Source: Oceanicaulis sp. HTCC2633
GTDB lineage: Bacteria > Pseudomonadota > Alphaproteobacteria > Caulobacterales > Maricaulaceae
Reading direction: 5' to 3'
DNA: 64,000 nt
Assembly (NCBI RefSeq): GCF_000152745.1
Contig: NZ_CH672428.1
Location: 13,718-77,717 of the forward strand
Shown here: piece by piece, positions 63,291 through 64,000 of the stretch
Layout: each line of letters starts with the position of its first letter
Position numbering within the stretch: the stretch's first letter is position 1
Program-made: the position numbers and the translations under genes
Notes under the pieces: model-generated
Database searches by the model: none
What the model saw: only the letters and a program-made list of their open reading frames with translations
Told to the model about the DNA's origin: nothing

Positions 63291-64000
63291 ATGCCCAAAT
63301 ACGCCGCCTTCGCCGCCCTCCACGCCCCCGGCTCTCCGCTTGTGCTGTTCAATGCCTGGGATGCAGGCAGCGCCCTCGCCATCGAGCGCTCCGGCGCCAA
63401 GGCCATCGCCACATCGAGCTGGGCGGTCGCCGCCGCGCTTGGTTTCGAGGACGGGGAATCCCTGCCGCTCGAATGGCTGGAACGGATCACCCGCCGCATG
63501 GCCAAGACCATCTCCGTACCGCTGACCGTCGACATCGAGACCGGCTATTCGGAAAACCCTGCCGAGGTGGCCGACCACGCCTTGCGCGTGCGCAATACCG
63601 GGGCTGTCGGCATCAATATCGAGGACCGGGATCGCAAGACCTCCAGCCCGGTTCTGATCGAGAAATTCACCGCCAAGCTGCGCGCCATTGTCAGCGCCCA
63701 GGCCTCAGAAGGCGAACCACTCTTCATCAACGCCCGCAGCGAAGTCTTCTTTGATCCAGAAGACCCCAGCCATCACAGCGAACGGATCCATCATGCGGTG
63801 GAGCGCGCCCACGCCTATGTGGATGCGGGCGCGGACGGGATTTTCTTCCCCGGTCTCAAGGATCCCGACCTCGTCGCGAAACTGGTCGAGCGGATCGGCG
63901 CGCCCATCAATGTCATGGTGGGCGATATGGATCAGCTCCGGATCATGAAAGAGGCCGGCGCGCGGCGCCTGAGCTTCGGCCCCGCCCCCTATATCGCGGC
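63291..64000 (+). CDS. Isocitrate lyase/phosphoenolpyruvate mutase family protein, partial
   Basis: Cut off at the right edge; the visible 236 codons begin MPKYAAFAALHAPGSPLVLF after a GGAG site. The fold matches the ICL/PEPM superfamily: NAWDAGSALAIERSGAKAIATSS, VDIETGYSENPAEVA, GINIEDRDRK and INARSEVFF, with the ED and substrate/metal residues. Related proteins are oxaloacetate decarboxylases or 2-methylisocitrate lyase-like enzymes of unknown substrate. The C-terminus is outside the window. Confidence 0.85.
   Translation, partial: MPKYAAFAALHAPGSPLVLFNAWDAGSALAIERSGAKAIATSSWAVAAALGFEDGESLPLEWLERITRRMAKTISVPLTVDIETGYSENPAEVADHALRVRNTGAVGINIEDRDRKTSSPVLIEKFTAKLRAIVSAQASEGEPLFINARSEVFFDPEDPSHHSERIHHAVERAHAYVDAGADGIFFPGLKDPDLVAKLVERIGAPINVMVGDMDQLRIMKEAGARRLSFGPAPYIA

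Noticed and set aside
1-64000. CRISPR arrays, insertion sequences, prophage, rRNA or tRNA genes
   Set aside because: No regular repeat-spacer pattern, transposase or integrase motif, or RNA gene was seen on either strand; the AT-rich island has no mobility gene.

Overview
This window is high-GC chromosomal DNA from an alphaproteobacterium. The best guess is a marine, stalked-type lineage near Maricaulis/Oceanicaulis (Maricaulales). That guess is inference from gene order and protein style; there is no rRNA in the window to confirm it. Supporting signs are the runs fabD-fabG-acpP-fabF-mltG-yicC-gmk and lptF-lptG-lptD-surA-pdxA-rsmA, an rpsF-rpsR-rplI operon whose L9 carries an acidic tail, and many four-base ATGA/GTGA gene overlaps.

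Layout. 1-7.5 kb: a partial HExxH protein, an ABC-F ATPase, an acyl-CoA synthetase, a ParD-like/zeta-like toxin-antitoxin pair with a palindromic operator candidate, and pepA-holC-I78 inhibitor. 7.7-15.3 kb: LPS export and outer-membrane assembly (lptF, lptG, lptD, surA) followed by pdxA and rsmA. 15.3-24.8 kb, minus strand: an S9 peptidase lipoprotein, a DUF2254 protein, then gmk, yicC, mltG, fabF, acpP, fabG, fabD. 24.9-26.7 kb: a two-gene AT-rich island (DUF262 protein plus HEPN protein) wedged between fabD and rpsF. 26.9-38.8 kb: ribosomal proteins S6, S18 and L9, a GNAT, an ECF sigma module, dnaB, alr, mlaE-mlaF, radA, cvpA, purF and an SDR. 38.8-45.3 kb, minus strand: der, bamB and a YfgM-like protein, then panB, a second ECF sigma/TM-protein module and an NnrU-family protein. 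45.4-58.3 kb: an M3 peptidase, a CPBP-like protein, a MipA/OmpV porin-like protein, a membrane AraC regulator, a secreted TAP-like hydrolase, a membrane LytTR regulator, a DJ-1/PfpI protein, slyX, a cupin and guaA. 58.4-64 kb: a copper-resistance set (His-rich secreted protein, copA, copB), rsmB, and a partial isocitrate lyase/PEP mutase family gene.

Most of the window is core metabolism and envelope biogenesis. The accessory or lineage-specific parts are the DUF262-HEPN island, the toxin-antitoxin pair, the cluster of membrane-anchored one-component regulators around the secreted hydrolase and MipA gene (with a striking GTCCGA repeat array), and the copper cluster, where His-rich sequence sits on the C-terminus of CopA while CopB lacks its usual metal-rich N-terminus. 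The strongest candidate for an under-described system is the DUF262-HEPN pair, which looks like a defence or abortive-infection module.

No rRNA, tRNA, CRISPR array, insertion sequence or prophage gene was found. No stretch longer than about 300 bases lacks a gene.
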